From positions 33,832,198 through 33,896,197 of the forward strand of contig CM075937.1 in NCBI GenBank assembly GCA_038030265.1: a stretch of DNA of 64,000 nucleotides, in the 5' to 3' direction. The position numbers were made by a program, and so were the translations under genes. The notes beneath the pieces were generated by a model. The model ran no database searches, had not been told where the DNA came from, and saw nothing but the letters and a program-made list of their open reading frames with translations. The DNA is from Corythucha ciliata (taxonomy: Eukaryota > Arthropoda > Insecta > Hemiptera > Tingidae). Positions 9,997 to 20,159 of the stretch are shown piece after piece. Each line of letters starts with the position of its first letter. Positions within the stretch are counted from its first letter, which is position 1.

Positions 9997-10228
9997 TCAA
10001 TTTTTCTTGTTAATTGTAAACAAAACATTTTAGAGTTCCCTCAAATGCTTCACAACTGCACATTGACGTCATTTTCCCTCGCACCATGCGTCCCCTCCAG
10101 AAGAACTATGAAATTTATTTAAAGATCACCAGACGCACCAATCGGGCTGCAACTACCGTTGATATCTTTCTGTTCAAGTGCTAATTGACCGGTATACTTT
10201 TCCTCCACCAAATCGGGCATTCATGCAA
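9997..10228 (+). repeat. Dispersed repeat family B, copy 1
   Basis: About 230 bp running from TCAATTTTTCTTGTTAATTG to GGGCATTCATGCAA. An inverted, diverged copy lies at 26685-26913. Shared blocks include the CGGGCTGCAACTACCGTTGA core and the TGACGTCATTTTCCCTCGCAC block. No terminal inverted repeat or tRNA-like promoter was recognised, so the class is unknown. Confidence 0.65.
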
Positions 10229-10429
10229 TAGTGCACGCACACGGGCAAACTAATTATTTGACCCCAGAAAATGATTACTTGGCCTCAGAAATAACCCAAG
10301 AACCTGAAGAAGAGAAATATTTTCCAGGGAGCGGCAAGTTCTTCCCACCTTCACCACCACCACCACCATTGCACACCTAATTACACACCTAAGAGTGACG
10401 CATTGTAACCGCGGACATGTAACTGATGA

Positions 10430-13400
10430 TTCCTTCCTCCAGAATCTGCGGATATAACCCCTTTGAAATCCATTTGCAATTTCACTCTTTATGAAATCAA
10501 TTGCATGGGTTTGGCCCTTCGAAATGAACATTATTTTGCTACGTTTATTGCTCGTAAAAACACATTTCACGGATTTTGACTCCGTAAAAAGCAAACGCAC
10601 GGGATTGACCTGTTCAAAAAAGAAAATCCGCTATAGTTAGAAGCTTTCGAAGTCAAAATATTTCACTGATTTGGCACTCACAGAAGCCAACAATTTTACC
10701 AAAAAACCAAATTTTGTGGATCTGCCACGTCTGAAATAAATTACGGGGTTGCCTCCTTAAACAAGCTTTAAGGTATTTCACAATTTTTTCTCCAAAGTTG
10801 ATATTTCCAGCGTGTCGTCTTCGTCTATTCCTAGTGCTCAATAATTAACTCATGCATCGAAAAGGACTAATACTTGAAAAGGAGCCTGGTGAATGTGATA
10901 AAAACCTTCTTTTAAGTAACAGTGCTGCTCAGTACACACGAAAGAGACAACTGGTAAAAAACCTTTCATGGACTCACCTCTGCATACGAGTGCATAAAAG
11001 GTGAATATCAACAATTACAATTGTTTTGAAATAGTGGCTGTTATTACTATTTGCACTCTTTCTTCGTCCGCAGGTGTCATTAAAGCTGGTGGGAGGATTA
11101 TCAGGCTCGAATCCTCCGATAAAGATTTTTAAAGAGTACAGTGCTACTTGGACCAAAGAAATAACGCTCTTCCACCCCAAAATTGGTCAAATATTTAACT
11201 TGCTGACTCAAAAAATTGTTCTTGGTAAAGTTCCTAATAATTGAAAAATTAAGTATGCAGCAGTGGGTGCCCTGGAATAATTTATTTACCAGCCAGAAAA
11301 AAAAAAAATAATTTTCTGACCAGAAATCAACTGGAAATGCTAGCTATTTCTGGCCATATTTTATCCCATTGAGAACGGCAGGAACCTGGACGAGAAAGCG
11401 TTACAGGACCGTAACTTATCTGCCCAGAAATCCTTGCGAGAATCTGGTGACTGGTCAGAAAATATGGCACATATTTTCTACATTTCTGTTGGATTTTTCT
11501 ACCAGGGATTCAATGTCATTGCCTAGCAATGTAGTGTAAAGCCCGACCAGGCCTCGATTTAGGGAGCCTCCGGGAAGTGTGTTCGGAGGTGAAGATTCAA
11601 GAGGGCCGTAGCGGCACGACAACGGTCAAGCTTATCACGTATATTAACGAGTATTTACAACTTTAGCCTAGACTCACCTTCGTCGGGACCTGGTGGGTTA
11701 GCGGTAACGTAGTCGAGCGGATGACACGGGCAGATCGCAGAGGCACGGTTCCCCCCCAGAGACTCGACGTACGCTTTCGCCTAGGACTCCAAGACCCTCC
11801 TTTTCAATTAGGGAATTCCCCGGGTTTTATATCAAATCTCAGGGCCATGTTTCTAAAAACCCTAGGTGTTGTGGATAACAAGCAGTTTCCCCAAGGATTT
11901 GTTGACGCTTTCGGGCTATTCCCTGCCGCTCGTCCCTGAGCTCGCCGGGTTCATTCACCGAGCGGCGAATAATTCCCCGGGCCGAGCTCCTTTCCTCTAT
12001 CGCTTAACATAACGCCCTTTTTAGGGCGTTAGCGTTACAGTAGAACAATTAGAAGTAGTTGCGACTCCTTCAAAACTGAAATTTCGTGGTGTTGGCTCGT
12101 TCAAACCCAACTTCACGGGATTTCCTGGGGAAAAAGGAACAAATTTTGCAGGGTTGTCTCAGAATAACCAAATTGTGTGCTTCTGACCCATTCAGAAGGC
12201 ATCGTTATTATTGTTAATGAATTTTAAACCGTACTTAGTTCATAATTTATTGACGATGCCACCAGTGCAGGATGGTGAAAGCTCGGAAAAAGAAGAAGGA
12301 GATAAGAAAAAAGAAGCCTGAACCCTACAAGTAAATTATCATTCAAATGCAATTTTTAGGGTATGGCTCATTCAAATAACTAAATTCGTGGAGTCAACTC
12401 GTTGAAAAAAAACAATTACACGGCTTTGATTCTTTGAACCCTAAACGTGGATCTTTGATGGTTTACAGCATTGATTTTCCGTTCTGCATTCTTGCGGGGA
12501 GGGGGCTTCAGCTCGGAGGGGATGGACAGCCTGATCATTGATGTGCTTCTCAAATTGGTAGATGCTGCAGAAACTAGCAAACAGACGTGCTTCAGAATCA
12601 TTAATTTAAAGTGAGGGGCTAAGTTCCTATAGCCCCGCTTAAATTCGCCAATGTATTTGCAGTTATTCTAGAACACCCTGCATGTAAATGTAGAAGGGTT
12701 GATCGGATGAACGAAACGGCACATCTGAAGACCCCATCCACATCCCCAACTAATGGATCGGGCCCATTTCGTTCTTCAGAACATATTTTCTTTGAAGTTA
12801 TGCCACTCTTATGACATTTTTCGGTTTGGACTACGGAACGGCAGTTTATTGAGTGTGGACGTGACATGTTCGGATCGGCAAAACTTCAAAGAAAATGTGT
12901 TTCCGCCGTCATTTGGTACGGTGTGAAATCTGTGTTTTCCTTGCGTTGTCGCAGAACCGACCGGCCAACGTTTGTATCGACATCCGAAAAATAATTGAAC
13001 AACTTTCCATTGGCTTGTCTATCAAGTTCGATCAAAGGACTGTCAATGTTATACGGATGAACCAGTTGCTTTACGTAGGAGCATGTGGAACTGTCGCGGC
13101 GGTAAATATCGCCGGTCGCTGGGACCCATATCGCTCGTGTGCACCGGACCTAAGAGAATTGTATTAAATCATTCAAAAAACATCCATTTTTATGGAGAGC
13201 AGAGGGCTTATTTATCACAGTTTACAAAGAAAATTGACTCAGAATCATCAGCACAACAAAAGAAAAACACCAAAATTCTAGACAACTATTTATAGAAAAG
13301 TGAATTTCAAAATTAAAAACCGTTCAACCCTTCAATAAATAACAAGGGAATCGCCATTTTCCCCCATCTGTACTTGACAGCTTTGGGGAGCAGTTTTTTA

Positions 13401-14840
13401 ATCTTATTTTAATCAACACTGATCACGCCTAAGCGCGTACTCAAACTGATAAACTTTTCCAATTTTTAAAATTATAGCCAGCAAGGTGTGACATCGTACA
13501 CAAGTGTCGTTGTATATTAGTGGATGATCGTGACAAGTAAAACCGTCAGTAATTTTCACAAAACGTTCAGCACGCCCAGAATTGAAAGAAAATCAATTAA
13601 TAATATAATTAGGCTGGAATCCAAGTGCCAATCGGGGTTAATGGGCTCGTTACGGACAGTAAAAAAAGGAAAACTCAACTTGATCATCACTACAGCAAAA
13701 CTTTATAACTACGCAGCTATCAGCCAGTGTTGTTGCTAACAATCTTCCTATTAATCTTCCTTGTGGGATCAAAGGTGCGCTGAATGTAGTAGAACTGGCC
13801 TGATGTATACGATTTTACCCTGTATCAATAATAATCGATCTGATTAAAATTCAGAGCACCGCAACGGCCATCGTCATTTTTACCGGTCTGATCCTTTTTT
13901 CAAGAATGTTGCTGAGTAAATAACAAAATGGCTCTTATCTTTTCTCTCATTCAGTAAAGTTCACTTTAAGAAGTAGTCGTAAAACTTGCTACATATATCT
14001 TGGAGTACATTTCGGTGTATTACGAGATGCTCGTTGAAGAGCAGATGGTAAAGTGGCTTGGGAGATTTTAAGACGAATGGAATTTTGAAAAGAGAAGATC
14101 CTCTATCTACCCGAGAGGGCCAGATTTTCAGGAAAACTTTATGAAATTTAAATAAATAAGGCTCATCAAGAAAATTATCTTTTTGTAATTGCTTGTTAAA
14201 CCTTTATTTTTTTACATGAGACTACAAAAAAAGACGGTATAAACAAAATTAACGCGCTTTTTAGGCAATATAAAGTTCGAGGGGAGTTTTTGTGGAGCTC
14301 AAGTTTTTCCCGAGCAACTTGATCGAACAAGTTACTTGAGGGTGCAACCAACTCTTTTTTTCTGCTTGGAAAGTTCAGCGAATATTAAATTTTTTTAATG
14401 GGAGGAGTTTAATAAATCGGGGAAAAGGGGGAAACTTTCAGGTTGCAATCAATTTGCTTCCCACAATTAAAAATGGGAAGACTGATAGACCGTTTCCAGA
14501 GATTTTCCTTGTCAAAACCTGAACTTCACTTGTTTATAAATTATACGGTCTGTTAAAAAGTGTCTTCTATTTTAAAAGGGATTTAAGGATGCCTGATAAG
14601 AAACCCCTCTCGCTGCGGTCCTAAATGTTTCAGAAGACGGAAATAGTTTATAAGTATAATAAAGCAAGAGAGTAATTGAGAATTAGACACCCTCCCCTAC
14701 CAGCGTGGGAGTCATTTTACAATTTTATGACCAATCGATGACACCCGCCAACCAATTTGTGTGATTTGAAAGATGAGATGAGAGGCGAAAATTATTGTAA
14801 ATCAAAATGGGTTGGGGGGAAAGCTGAAAAATATCGCTCT
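10430..14840. other. Intergenic sequence with degenerate repeats and a GC-rich patch
   Basis: Degenerate ACGAAATT-type units occur at 10440-10700, 12060-12200 and 12350-12440. A GC-rich block at about 11530-12010 contains an open frame (11721-11939) with no recognisable product, and just after it is the perfect hairpin TAACGCCC-TTTTT-AGGGCGTTA. A doubtful terminal exon lies at 12271-12321. The 90-codon frame at 12895-13167 has no recognised domain. Nothing else was supportable. Confidence 0.5.
12271..12321 (+). CDS. Doubtful extra terminal exon, Lys/Glu-rich
   Basis: After an AG at 12270 a phase-0 frame encodes DGESSEKEEGDKKKEA and stops with TGA. Composition and length resemble arthropod troponin I terminal exons and the phase fits the donor at 2485. 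However, the acceptor has a weak pyrimidine tract, it lies beyond the heavy-isoform poly(A) site, and a 16-codon frame can arise by chance. Confidence 0.18.
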   Translation, partial: DGESSEKEEGDKKKEA

Positions 14841-14842
14841 CC

Positions 14843-14848
14843 TATAAA
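14843..14848 (+). promoter_or_regulatory. TATA box of the agatoxin-like peptide gene
   Basis: TATAAA sits in CTCCTATAAAACGGAG, 59 bases before the start codon at 14907, which leaves room for a short 5' UTR. It is the only strong TATA match immediately upstream of the signal-peptide exon. Confidence 0.7.
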
Positions 14849-14906
14849 ACGGAGATGGCATACAGGATTTTCCTTGCAATCGTCTTTGAACCAGCCAACG
14901 GAAAAC

Positions 14907-14997
14907 ATGCATCAAACCACCCTGGCTCTGACTGTGGTAACGGCGGTGTTACTTGTTGTCGCAACTATGGGCTCGCCGTCTTCCTACGGCGACTACG
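14907..14997 (+). CDS. Agatoxin-like gene exon 1: signal peptide
   Basis: The ATG at 14907 opens a classical secretion signal: MHQTTLAL, then a hydrophobic core TVVTAVLLVVATM, with likely cleavage near G-S-P-S-S. The exon ends SYGDY plus one base (phase 1) at the donor GTAAGA. The start was chosen because it is the first ATG of the hydrophobic segment, 59 bases after the TATA box. An earlier in-frame ATG at 14757 lies upstream of the TATA box. Confidence 0.9.
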
Positions 14998-16639
14998 GTA
15001 AGATGAAAAGAGTTTATGTTTTTGTTACGTAAGTGATAGTGAAGGTATTCCTCACCGGGTTATGTTTGCATGCAGTGCAGGGTAATTGCCTATTTTTCTC
15101 TACCTAGTGACGTTAGAATTCACCTAATTCAATTTTTCAAGTTTATAGAATTTTTGCAGTTTATAATTGTTAGTTTTTTTTTATAGCAGATGTAATTTTG
15201 TTAATTGTTTTGCTCAAGTTATTCTGTATCAATCCCTGGATGCCTTTACTACAAATCAACTCGGTGGAAAACCACAAATGTGTGCAGAATCCGACGACGT
15301 TCCATCGACAAATTAACTTTGCGCCGTGATTGATTTAAAACTTAAGACCCCAACTAAGTAATTTCATTTTCAGATACGGGCGAGGATATACCAGAATACT
15401 ACCCTTCGGAAAGATATCTACTCGGATCATTGGCCAAGTAAGAAAATATCGAATGAAAAGAGTGATAAAATCCTATACGTATAGAATTTTTGTTGGCTAG
15501 ATTCCCCAAAACTTCCTTCATCCACAACCCCTTCTCACTTTTCATCACAACTCACACACAAAACCAATCAAAGAACGTTCTCTTCCATTGAAAGGTTATT
15601 TGTATCCTGTTGATCATTAACAATATCTTATTTTACCCAAAAGAGTTAATCTTCTAACTCGAAAAACAAACAACAGCGGCAGGAAAGCCACTTTTCATTC
15701 GTAACCCGCAAAATCGAAGAATCTGGCAAGCGAATACCTATTTATCTCTTTGTTCGGCGAGGCGCGAATATCCCAGGAAATGAAGAGGGGAGGGAAAGAA
15801 ATGAGTTTGCCGTATCAAAGGGGAGGGGGGTCGTGTCTCCTTTGAGTAATTAGTCTTTAAATTACTTCCGTGAAACAGAGGGGTTTTTTCTGACCATCAA
15901 GCATGCCTATCAACATCAGGCAGAACCTTTTTTCTCTCTTTATAACATTTTTGTGTTTTACTATTTTTGTTTTGTATATCCAAAACTCCAGGCGGAATAC
16001 TTGCGTCCCACGAGGTGGAAGCTGCGATCATAAAGCGAACGAGTGTTGCGAAAACACGCACTGTCGATGCAATCTTTGGGGAGCCAACTGTCGCTGCCAG
16101 CGCAAGGGGTTCCTTGCTAGTTTCACGCAGGGATAGTTTTTCATTCAAACTTTTTCATTTTTTACTTCGATGTTCCGGTAATTTGATTGTCGCTTGACGT
16201 GAAATAAAGCCGCCGCTCGCTTATTTTTCAGACTTTTTTTGTTTGTTTTTTGATGCCAAAAAGAATTAATTCAAATTTTGCCTTTTTCTTTTGGAAATGA
16301 GAAACATAACTCAATACATAGATGTTTTTTCGAACTGTTTTTGACGCTGAAGGCCAGAGAAGCCTTCTGTGATACTGTTTGAATAATAAAAAAAATAAGT
16401 GAAATGACGTTTCAGTAAAAAACGGAGTTCTGATTTTGTCGCCCTATTTTCAGAAAAAAAAAAACCACTCCTCTTCATCCCAATGAATTCAATTCGTCTG
16501 TGTTCAATTTAGACGAACATGCGTATCCCGAGGGGGCAATTGCGACCACAGAGCGGCCGATTGTTGCTACAGCACAGTTTGCAGATGTAATCTATGGGGA
16601 AAACACTGTCGGTGCCAGCATAAGACGTTAATAACATAA
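14907..16639 (+). CDS. Agatoxin-like peptide precursor gene with two alternative last exons
   Basis: This is a secreted neuropeptide-type precursor of the insect agatoxin-like peptide family, relatives of spider U8-agatoxins that are expressed in insect neuroendocrine tissue. The exons are signal peptide (14907-14997), propeptide (15374-15437), and either mature peptide a (15992-16136) or mature peptide b (16513-16639). Both last exons start in phase 2 and complete the Lys of a Lys-Arg cleavage site. Both encode the framework C-x6-C-x6-CC-x4-C-x-C-x6-C-x-C with a shared CRCNLWG block. Each has its own AATAAA. Predicted precursors are 99 (a) and 93 (b) residues. The gene structure and family are well supported. 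That both transcripts are made, and what the peptides act on, is inference. Confidence 0.9.
15374..15437 (+). CDS. Agatoxin-like gene exon 2: propeptide
   Basis: The acceptor TTTTCAG ends at 15373 and the donor GTAAGA starts at 15438. The exon is phase 1 in and phase 2 out. It encodes an acidic, Tyr-rich propeptide (TGEDIPEYYPSERYLLGSLA) and the first two bases of a Lys codon. It would be removed by prohormone cleavage at the Lys-Arg completed by the next exon. Conserved donors and phases on both sides support it strongly despite its short length. Confidence 0.87.
15992..16136 (+). CDS. Agatoxin-like gene exon 3a: mature peptide a
   Basis: The acceptor CTCCAG ends at 15991. The first base completes Lys and the next codon is Arg, so the dibasic cleavage site is created by splicing. 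The mature peptide has 46 residues and eight cysteines in the order C-x6-C-x6-CC-x4-C-x-C-x6-C-x-C, with CRCNLWG in the middle. After the last Cys a QRKG stretch offers another basic cleavage point. The encoded chain ends in Gly, a possible amidation donor if not trimmed earlier. The TAG stop is at 16134-16136. Confidence 0.92.
16203..16208 (+). promoter_or_regulatory. Poly(A) signal after exon 3a
   Basis: AATAAA lies 67 bases after the TAG of exon 3a and well before exon 3b, so transcripts cleaved here can only encode peptide a. Confidence 0.75.
16513..16639 (+). CDS. Agatoxin-like gene exon 3b: mature peptide b
   Basis: The acceptor CAATTTAG ends at 16512. The first base completes Lys (AAA) and the next codon is Arg, again making Lys-Arg across the junction with exon 2. 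The mature peptide has 40 residues with exactly the same eight-cysteine spacing as exon 3a and the same CRCNLWG block. It differs at many inter-cysteine positions (for example RAADCCYSTV where exon 3a has KANECCENTH) and ends QHKTLIT with no terminal Gly. The TAA stop is at 16637-16639. It is an intact duplicate last exon rather than a decayed one. Confidence 0.88.
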
Positions 16640-16670
16640 TTTTAAATTCTTTTTTAACTAATTTTTTATG

Positions 16671-16676
16671 AATAAA
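16671..16676 (+). promoter_or_regulatory. Poly(A) signal after exon 3b
   Basis: AATAAA lies 32 bases after the TAA of exon 3b. Its independent placement supports exon 3b as a true alternative last exon. Confidence 0.72.
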
Positions 16677-17055
16677 TTTGGGCTAAAAATTACAACAGTA
16701 TAATAATGAAGTAAGCCCTTTAATTTTAATTATAACAATAAACAAGTGAATGTGAATTATAAACATTAAGTAACTACGGTCTCATACCATCACAGCCTTT
16801 GAATCCGATTCACAAGTGCCAAATAATAGACCTGTTCGAAGAGAAAATACGGAGTGACCATTCATCAAAGTACCTTGGGTTTAAGTACCTTACCCTTCGA
16901 GCGTTGCCAATTTGATGGATTTCCCGTCGGATCTGACGGATTTTGAAGGTGACTGGCATGAAAACATTCCATCTAACGGATGACGGATTTTAGCGTATGG
17001 ATTAGAAAGTTAACGAGTGTGGACGACACACGAAAACTTATTTTAAATAATAGTC

Positions 17056-17090
17056 CTGATGATGGCCTCGACAGGCTGAAAATCGGTTAG
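17056..17090 (+). ncRNA. Hammerhead-like motif (possible Penelope tail)
   Basis: CTGATGA (17056-17062) is followed by a short hairpin (GCCT-CGAC-AGGC) and GAAA (17078-17081), then ATCGG. The order matches a hammerhead core with a minimal stem III, as described for Penelope-like elements. Stem I would be only about four weak pairs. No Penelope protein lies nearby, so this would be an isolated tail fragment. The ribozyme claim is structural inference by eye. Confidence 0.25.
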
Positions 17091-17144
17091 ACCAATGAAG
17101 AAAGAAAAACAAAAATTATTTGCGGAGACACAACAACTGTATCA

Positions 17145-17285
17145 CCCGGATACTAAAAATACACTACAGTCAAGTCGCTCCTTCACACTTACATTCCGGA
17201 ATCGGATAATTTTAGTATCCGATACCGGAATCTTAAGTGTGAATGAGCGCGTTTGCCGTATTGTATTTTTAGTATTCTATTCGGG
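17145..17285. mobile_element. Palindromic MITE-like element
   Basis: Outer inverted parts share GGATACTAAAAATAC and its inverse. Inner parts pair CGCTCCTTCACACTTACATT with the segment ending AAGTGTGAATGAGCG. A repeated TCCGGAATCGGATA-like block recurs at 17200-17310. It is non-coding. Confidence 0.5.
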
Positions 17286-17518
17286 AGTCGGATATCGGAA
17301 TCTCAAGTGTGAAAGCACCCTAAGACATTTTAACTTTTAGTATTGGCTGCTAACTAATCGCTATAATTGGCTATTGGCTGTTTCGGGGAATTGGAGCCCG
17401 TCTCGACATGACTTTGTGATGACAGCCCAGCAGTGATCGAATAATAGGGGATCGCTTATTTTAATTTTTTAACAGCCAATTTCGGTGCCAGCAGCAGCAC
17501 ATGCAAATAAGAAATGAT

Positions 17519-17625
17519 TCACGTTTTCACAACTTTAGCTGTCCCTGCAATGATCCAAGTACGCGGAACCGCAGGTAGAATGTATAGAGAACCCTCAACT
17601 TCCCTTCTCACTGCATCAACAAGTT
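17519..17625 (-). CDS. Unrecognised candidate terminal exon
   Basis: On the minus strand a 12-base T-run followed by GCAG makes a strong acceptor just before 17625. The following frame encodes 34 residues, including LVDAVRREVEGSLYILPAVP and WIIAGTAKVVKT, then TGA at 17519-17521. The residue mix looks protein-like, but I recognise no family. The frame stays open across the putative intron end, and no upstream exon was found. Confidence 0.22.
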
Positions 17626-17799
17626 CTGCAAAAAAAAAAAAACAACAACAACAATAAATGCGGAAGGTTGGCCACAGAGAGATTTCGAACATCTCCACCA
17701 TGTATTGGCTATTGTACCTAAGGGATACGATATCTGGCAGCGTTTCAGAGAAACGATGAGTCCGGGACTCCATGTCCCTGATTTGTTGTCGTATGACAA

Positions 17800-19877
17800 C
17801 AAACTACAACAAAGGTTTTCTACAATGAGGAAGTTCATGTATCAAAAATGATGGTCAGTGACACTTTTTTACTGGGAACTACGGCTAAATGATCCGACGG
17901 TGACGAGGAGGCCTCGACATTGTACCTTTGGCATCACCGAATCAAGAAAACAAGACGGTTATGCGGGTGCGCAGTAGACCCGTACGAAACTTTCACTGTC
18001 GGCTATTTGTTGGAGCAAGAAAACTCGAAACACCGATTCAAAAACGTTTTCGATTATTTTGCTGAACCCGTGCCGTAATAAGCACTGAAACGAAACGGTG
18101 AGCCGGCCACCAATAAAGAAATGATAAGGCGCTTGTGGGAAGGGTGAACCCAGAGAAAATCGCTGTGTCTTTGGTTGCTCTTCCCGTCGTAACCGAGCCA
18201 AAATATTGTCATTCCATTGTTTCCCAAAAATTGAGGGTTCAACGGTGTCAGCAGAAATTGGGAGAAAGTTGACCGCCGAAAGGCTTGAGAGCTTGCTTGA
18301 CGTTGTTTGAGTATAACTGTATCAGAAACCATATTCTTCTGTTCTCAACACTTAGGCCAACTGACTACTTTCTTCCCATTATGTTACGGACGTTGACCGC
18401 GAAAAAACACTTTGAAAAAAACACAAAACTTGTTATCATTTAACATATTTAGGGAGTACCGATTTCATTATCACATGACAGTAGCGCCGCTAGTGACAGC
18501 TACAATCGCCAATAGTAATTTGCTTTACTATTATTACTCCTCAAACAACCTCCGTGCGTCCCCCAAACAGATACCTCTCGCCTGGACGCAGATCAAATCG
18601 ACGGCTCTGTCCAAAGTTATATCGACTTCACCTGCCCGACGAACCCCATCTTGAACTGCATTATCCATCCTGGCAATCTTCTATTTCTGTCATCCTCAAA
18701 AATCAACCCCCCCCCCTTTTTTCTGCTCCATTGTTTGCGGAGGTTTACTCCATCTGGTGGAAAACACATCAGACTAGCGAGGGTAATCGCGGTTAGCGAC
18801 ACAGTGCAAGCCCCAACAAAAAAGGATCTTTTGCAAGGATCGCAAAAAATTGTGAAAAATCTCAAACTCACGGCTGAAATTGAGGAAACTTGGTCATTCG
18901 CGGCTTGTAGATGCCCTAGTTTTACATGGTTAAATTTTTTTTTAAAACGCGCTAATTCGCGGTTTTTGAACGCCATCATACTAAAAAGTAATGAGAAAAA
19001 ACGCTAAAGTGCTGCCCTCGGGTCAAGTCCGTGGTTAAAATTAATAATAAACGCGACGAATAAGCCGTAGGGGCCTTTGCCCGTTGTCACTACGGCCTAC
19101 ATTCTCGGAAAATTGTGTGGGCGGAGGGAGGGGGTTAAAAAAGTGTCAAAACTGCCAAAACCTCCGCAATAATTTTGTAAATAGCCTCTACAGAGATTCA
19201 GGAACCTGGGTGGTTTGATCGCTCCCATCAAAGCCTCTGCTACCACCTTTCCTCGCTTATGGAGATTCCTCTAAAAAAATCTGTAACCACGCTAGACAAC
19301 AAAATGAAGCCCCCCTCCCCCTTTCTGAAACAGTTGTTTCAGCTGCAGTTGGCCATTTTTGCAAACAGTTGTTGTGGGTGATTTCCCTTAGAAACTAGTA
19401 GAAGACTGCCCAAATGAGTTAGTTCCCAAGTGGCCAACGACAGCGCTGACCGAATTATAAAATAGGCGTATAGGGACCAATTCGGCAGAAATGGCAAAAT
19501 GGGACTCACAGCGCGTGCGCCACCCATTTGGTAATACTAATCTCCATGAAGGTTGGAACAAGTGGAGGGAGTGAAGCGCATTTTTCGTGAAGCCGGTCGC
19601 CAGTCGCCATTACTACACACTATCTGTTGTCAGGTCTCACCCAACAAAAACATTGACTATTTGATACTTGATCAGTGAAAAAATGATAAATTCCCCTTTC
19701 GTCCTCTCTAGGTCAATGATAACAGTAGGTGTGTAATGGCGGAAAACCCGGCTTCACATGTTTCTACATTAAAATAGCCTTTCTCTCTCTCCACTTGTTC
19801 CTACCTCCATGAGTATCTCTTATCTCACCAAGACGAGGTCGGGAGGTTTCACTTGAAGGCATGTCACCTTTCTCGTT
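17800..19877. other. Sequence without a supported gene
   Basis: Overlapping short frames on both strands (for example 18054-18332 minus and 18651-19007 plus) lack domains, conserved motifs and splice context. The stretch contains a C-run at about 18708 and GC-rich patches but no structure I can assign. Confidence 0.5.
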
Positions 19878-20078
19878 AAGGCTCTATAAGTTCCTACGAG
19901 TACTGACTGTCCACCATGTTTGTTCCCCCCTCCACATAGGGATCAAATAGATTTGATGTCTCTCATTCGCTGCTCCGGTCATGTAGGCTACGCTCACCAG
20001 CCAATCAGAAGCCCTTCCCTCTCTAAAGGATCACATATGGCGGGTAATGTCAGTACCTGCGTGTAACTATAGGTTCTC
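19878..20078 (+). repeat. Dispersed repeat family C, copy 1
   Basis: A 200-bp block from AAGGCTCTATAAGTTCCTAC to AACTATAGGTTCTC recurs in the same orientation at 59006-59210 with few differences. It contains CACATAGGGATCAAATAGA and CCTCTCTAAAGGA. No terminal inverted repeats or protein were seen, so the element class is unknown. Confidence 0.75.
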
Positions 20079-20159
20079 TATTCTCCTGGGACCGCTTTGA
20101 ATTTTTCGTTTTTTTTTTTTTTTTACGAAAAATTTAATTTGTTCGCGTTAAATTTTCGT

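Noticed and set aside
11700..11765. tRNA-like boxes (TAGTCGAGCGG and GGTTCCCCC) in a GC-rich patch
   Set aside because: The B-box departs from consensus and no cloverleaf could be drawn, so neither a tRNA nor a SINE is claimed.
12895..13167. 90-codon plus frame with some protein-like composition
   Set aside because: No recognisable family, no splice sites of note, and an overlapping alternative frame of similar quality.
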